NCBI RefSeq assembly: GCF_019397265.1
Contig: NZ_CP068985.1
Location: 4,320,501 to 4,384,500 of the forward strand
Length of the DNA: 64,000 bases
Reading direction: 5' to 3'
Origin: Nonomuraea coxensis DSM 45129
GTDB taxonomy: Bacteria > Actinomycetota > Actinomycetes > Streptosporangiales > Streptosporangiaceae
The translations under genes were made by a program, and so were the position numbers. Numbering within the stretch: position 1 is the stretch's first letter; each line of letters starts with the position of its first letter. The notes beneath the pieces are model-generated. The model did no database searches. It saw nothing but the letters and a program-made list of their open reading frames with translations, and was not told the origin of the DNA. This document shows, piece after piece, positions 61,496 to 64,000 of this stretch.

Positions 61496-62546
61496 TGCCT
61501 TTCTCCTGCCGTCCGCCCATGACGACCGGGAAGTCGGCCTCAATCGTGGCCGTGCCGATGAGATGGGCGTCGCCGGCGGCCACCAGACGCAACTCTTTCG
61601 GCTCGCCCGCAAGCCGGCCACGTACCTGACACCCCGGCCGAAGGAGGCCGTGGCTGGGATTCATGGTGAGAAACAGCCCCGGGGAGGCGATGTTGTCCAT
61701 CACACACGCCTCTATCGCCTTTTGAACACTGACGTCGTACTGGAAGAGCACGAAATTGCAGGTGATGACGTTGAACCGGTTGGTGCGGAGGAAATGGGCC
61801 AGCCGCGGCAGATCCAGTATGTCGAGCTCGGCGGTCACCACCGCTCTGCCCTCCTCGGCCGTCATGTCGAAGGACCACAGCAGTTCCTCCAACCGTTCCT
61901 CGTAATACTCGGACGGCCCGTAACAGGAACGCAACCACTCCATGCTGGGCAGGGGCGGCGCGTCCGCGCCGACACGTAGGGCCAGCGGTATGGTCCGGTA
62001 TTCAGGCGTGTACGGCTCCCATGCCAAGTCTGTCCCGAACCGATCGTAGACGGCCTTGTTGTTGAGCTGGCGAGGCAGAATTCCCACCCCGGTCCCCAGG
62101 TCGAGGAATCTCACCTCGTCCAATCCGTGCTCGGCGGCGAACCCGCCGATGATCAGTTGCGGCACGAGGAAACGGCGTGCGCCGGTGAACGAGTTCGACC
62201 GGCCGCACATCTCCCTGGCCAGTTCCTCGCCGTGGCGCTCGACGAGATCACGGAGGAGACGGAGTCGCGTGGCGTCATCGACGCCGCCGTCGAACAGCGA
62301 GGTGTCACGCTTCTCCCGTAAGGCGATCTGGCGGACGGCGGCGCTTGTCAGGGTGATGAGGTGGGCGTCGCTGATGTGGGGTCGCGCGCTCCACACGGTC
62401 TCGAGTACGCGGGAGAATTCGGGGTGCCCGCCGGCGAGCAGTTCCCGAACGAGCCGATGAAAATGCGACCAGCCGTGGTGGCCCTGCTGGTGCTGCACGA
62501 TGGCGGCGAGCGTACGGTCGAAGGCTGTGCGCCGCTCCTGGAACAT
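61488..62546 (-). CDS. SAM-methyltransferase-like protein (DUF2332-like)
   Basis: 352 aa. LDEVRFLDLGTGVGILPRQLNNKAVYDRFGTDLAWEPYTPEYRTIPLALRVGADAPPLPSMEWLRSCY resembles the SAM-binding head of class I methyltransferases and the DUF2332 pattern (G-x-D-x-P-L ... WL..CxxP). The middle part has VVTAELDILDLPRLAHFLRTNRFNVITCNFVLFQYDVSVQKAIEACVMDN. Substrate unknown. GAAGGGAG at 4 nt before ATG 62546. Coupled to the hydrolase downstream; 40 nt after the ligase gene. Confidence 0.65.
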   Translation of the reverse strand: MFQERRTAFDRTLAAIVQHQQGHHGWSHFHRLVRELLAGGHPEFSRVLETVWSARPHISDAHLITLTSAAVRQIALREKRDTSLFDGGVDDATRLRLLRDLVERHGEELAREMCGRSNSFTGARRFLVPQLIIGGFAAEHGLDEVRFLDLGTGVGILPRQLNNKAVYDRFGTDLAWEPYTPEYRTIPLALRVGADAPPLPSMEWLRSCYGPSEYYEERLEELLWSFDMTAEEGRAVVTAELDILDLPRLAHFLRTNRFNVITCNFVLFQYDVSVQKAIEACVMDNIASPGLFLTMNPSHGLLRPGCQVRGRLAGEPKELRLVAAGDAHLIGTATIEADFPVVMGGRQEKGIG

Positions 62547-62586
62547 GTCGCTCCCTTCGGGCCCAGGACGGGTGAGGCGGCCTCTC

Positions 62587-63843
62587 TCAAAGGGCGGTCG
62601 GCCCCCCGGAGGCCGCGACCGCCACGGACAGGGGCTGCCGGTCGGTCAAGTGGTCATCCGCGGGACACCGCGCGCGGAAGGTGTAGAGCTCTGCGAACCT
62701 CTGCACGATCGGCCGTACCCGTCCGGGCACCTCCATGCGCTCCAGGGCGTCGATGACGATCGCCATGCAACGCTGGGCGGCCTCCGCAAAACGGGGTTCC
62801 CCCATGGCGTCACGGGCGGCTGTCACCCATGTCTCGCGCATGCTCGGCAGAGGCAGAGTCTCGGCGATCCTGCGCACCTCCCGGAAGGCGTACGGGTCAT
62901 CGAGCAGTGCGCTCACCGTGACGACCGGCACGATCCAGTTGTCGCCCTCCTGAGCGTCGATCATGCGCAGCTCGAGATGGCCGCGCGGCCGCACGGGAGG
63001 CAGCACCGACCTGAGGTGATGCTCCAGGTCGTCGAGGCGAGCACGTCGTGGTCCCGCCCCGCGGAGCCACTGCCGCATCGTGAGGCCCGGAGGAGGAGCC
63101 TCCAAGGTGCGCGGACACGACTGGGCGATCCCGACAACCCGGGCGTCGAGCACATAGTCCGCCCACGCTTCACGTGGATCCTCCACGAGGGGCAGCGGGT
63201 CGGTACGGGTCGGGTCGGTGAGGAAACGAAGCACCTGCCGTCTCGATCGTTCCGGTGTGCCGAGGTCGAAGGGCGAGTTCGCGAACATCGCCGTGAGCAC
63301 AGGACCAAGGCTGTTGGCCAACCACCACCGGTGTCTCCAACCTCGCGGGCCTGACGAGTCATCGCCGGCGTCGACATTGACCTGAACCGATGCGCTGTTG
63401 TACATAACGACTCGGCCGTAAGGTCCGAAATGGTCGTAATTGCGCTCTAAAGCGACGGTCCGCGGAGTGTCCACGACGCGGGCCGCCCTCCGGTGGTCAA
63501 GACCGCGCCCCAGCAGAGTAAGGCTGGAGCGCACAGCTCCGTCGCGGAGCACTTGCAGGTCGCGGGCGGCCGCGTCCAGGCATTCGGCGAGCGAGTCGGC
63601 CGGGGCCGTGCTGAGTTCGAGCTGGCCGCCGGGCTCGAAAGTGACACACCCTCCCGCTGGTAAAGGTCCATCATCAATTTCGAGACACGCCTTGACATCT
63701 GCGACGCTTATGCGCCTATCAGGTGAATCGTCAGGTACGAGTAGCCACTCCAGCTCTATGCCCACCCGTCCCACCTGATTACTGGAGAAGGCATTGTCGC
63801 GAATCCATTTGGCTGCGCTGTGCACTGTCAGCTGGCTGTTCAC
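62587..63843 (-). CDS. Glutamate-cysteine ligase, EgtA-like
   Basis: 418 aa from GTG 63843 (GGGAG at 7 nt). VGIELEWLLVP (metal/ATP Glu), VTFEPGGQLELSTAPADSLAECLDA, MYNSASVQVNVDAGDD and GHLELRMIDAQEGDNW are the GCS2/EgtA signature. In ergothioneine producers EgtA makes gamma-glutamylcysteine; here egtB, egtC and egtD are absent and a different methyltransferase-like and hydrolase gene follow, so the product may be something else. First gene of the operon. Confidence 0.85.
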   Translation of the reverse strand: MNSQLTVHSAAKWIRDNAFSSNQVGRVGIELEWLLVPDDSPDRRISVADVKACLEIDDGPLPAGGCVTFEPGGQLELSTAPADSLAECLDAAARDLQVLRDGAVRSSLTLLGRGLDHRRAARVVDTPRTVALERNYDHFGPYGRVVMYNSASVQVNVDAGDDSSGPRGWRHRWWLANSLGPVLTAMFANSPFDLGTPERSRRQVLRFLTDPTRTDPLPLVEDPREAWADYVLDARVVGIAQSCPRTLEAPPPGLTMRQWLRGAGPRRARLDDLEHHLRSVLPPVRPRGHLELRMIDAQEGDNWIVPVVTVSALLDDPYAFREVRRIAETLPLPSMRETWVTAARDAMGEPRFAEAAQRCMAIVIDALERMEVPGRVRPIVQRFAELYTFRARCPADDHLTDRQPLSVAVAASGGPTAL

Positions 63844-64000
63844 GCACCATCTCCCAGCGCCTACACCTAGAACACGGCAGAGTTTGCAAGTGCATGCCGA
63901 ATGCAAGTTGCCCCGTGTAGTCTATTAAGCCAGCGGGCGTTCATACTGTCCATAGCGATCCAACAGCGGTGCGGCTGCCGTCCTCCATGGAAACACATGA
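63844..64000. other. Upstream region of the ligase operon
   Basis: No gene in the last 157 nt. AT-richer than average (TTGCAT, TTAATAG, TTGCAA on the minus strand), consistent with the promoter of the leftward operon; no unambiguous -35/-10 pair. Confidence 0.4.

Noticed and set aside
61488..63843. Ergothioneine cluster (egtABCDE)
   Set aside because: Only the EgtA-like ligase fits; the next gene lacks the EgtD pattern and no EgtB/EgtC/EgtE is present.

Overview
The window is high-GC actinobacterial chromosome. Genes are dense, third codon positions are almost all G or C, GTG and TTG starts are common, and several genes look leaderless, with a TAnnnT box about 7 nt before the start codon. 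A DUF4193 protein, an AfsR/SARP regulator, an ECF42 sigma factor, KstD and ferredoxin/F420-type oxidoreductases fit a filamentous actinomycete. Streptosporangiaceae (for example Nonomuraea) is my guess from general character, not from a search. No rRNA, tRNA or CRISPR was recognised. One insertion sequence (ISL3 family) is present.

Layout. 1-0.6 kb: 5' part of a type II thioesterase (edge of a probable NRPS/PKS cluster lying to the left). 1.2-5.7 kb: secreted Ntn-hydrolase-like lipoprotein, an MFS fragment, a fasciclin protein and a secreted beta-propeller/Ig-repeat protein. 5.85-10.1 kb: an arsenic island, arsR / arsM-arsN fusion / arsC with helical N-terminus / arsR-acr3-arsC, with ArsR-type inverted repeats before each transcription unit. 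10.2-17.5 kb: secreted small Cys protein divergent from a membrane-anchored HTH protein, GH15 glucanohydrolase, VOC protein, 3-ketosteroid dehydrogenase and a VanX-type dipeptidase. 17.6-22.1 kb: AfsR-type regulator divergent from a CHAP-domain secreted protein with FG-GAP-like repeats. 22.2-30.9 kb: HxlR regulator, LLM oxidoreductase, broken SelA-like PLP enzyme, APC permease, CAP-domain lipoprotein, SDR/TetR pair, DUF4193 protein and secreted tripeptidyl aminopeptidase. 31.1-33.4 kb: YtrA-type GntR plus ABC transporter, with a long palindrome over the start. 33.4-38.3 kb: secreted NucA/NucB nuclease with PKD domains, and an SPFH / ribbon-helix-helix / GPP34 operon. 38.3-41.0 kb: ABC-2 exporter with two micro-ORFs at its end. 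41.1-44.6 kb: CGNR regulator, VOC, flavin-type oxidoreductase, ferredoxin and ferredoxin reductase. 44.6-46.0 kb: ArsR-type regulator and quinone oxidoreductase. 46.0-49.0 kb: PrsW-type membrane protease operon, with an ISL3 element inserted upstream. 50.7-52.4 kb: YCII/DGPF protein and ECF42 sigma factor under a matching ECF42 promoter. 52.5-57.5 kb: fructosamine-kinase-like kinase, histidine phosphatase, PEP-synthase/rifampin-phosphotransferase-like protein with two small regulatory proteins, and a GNAT. 57.7-63.8 kb: NB-ARC/TPR STAND protein convergent with a three-gene operon (EgtA-like glutamate-cysteine ligase, SAM-methyltransferase-like/DUF2332-like protein, membrane-anchored serine hydrolase).

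The two regions most worth following are the arsenic island, because of its unusual methyltransferase-acetyltransferase fusion that lacks the N-terminal cysteine region of ArsM, and the STAND plus ligase/methyltransferase/hydrolase block at the right end, which I cannot assign to a described pathway. All family assignments come from reading motifs; no database search was possible.
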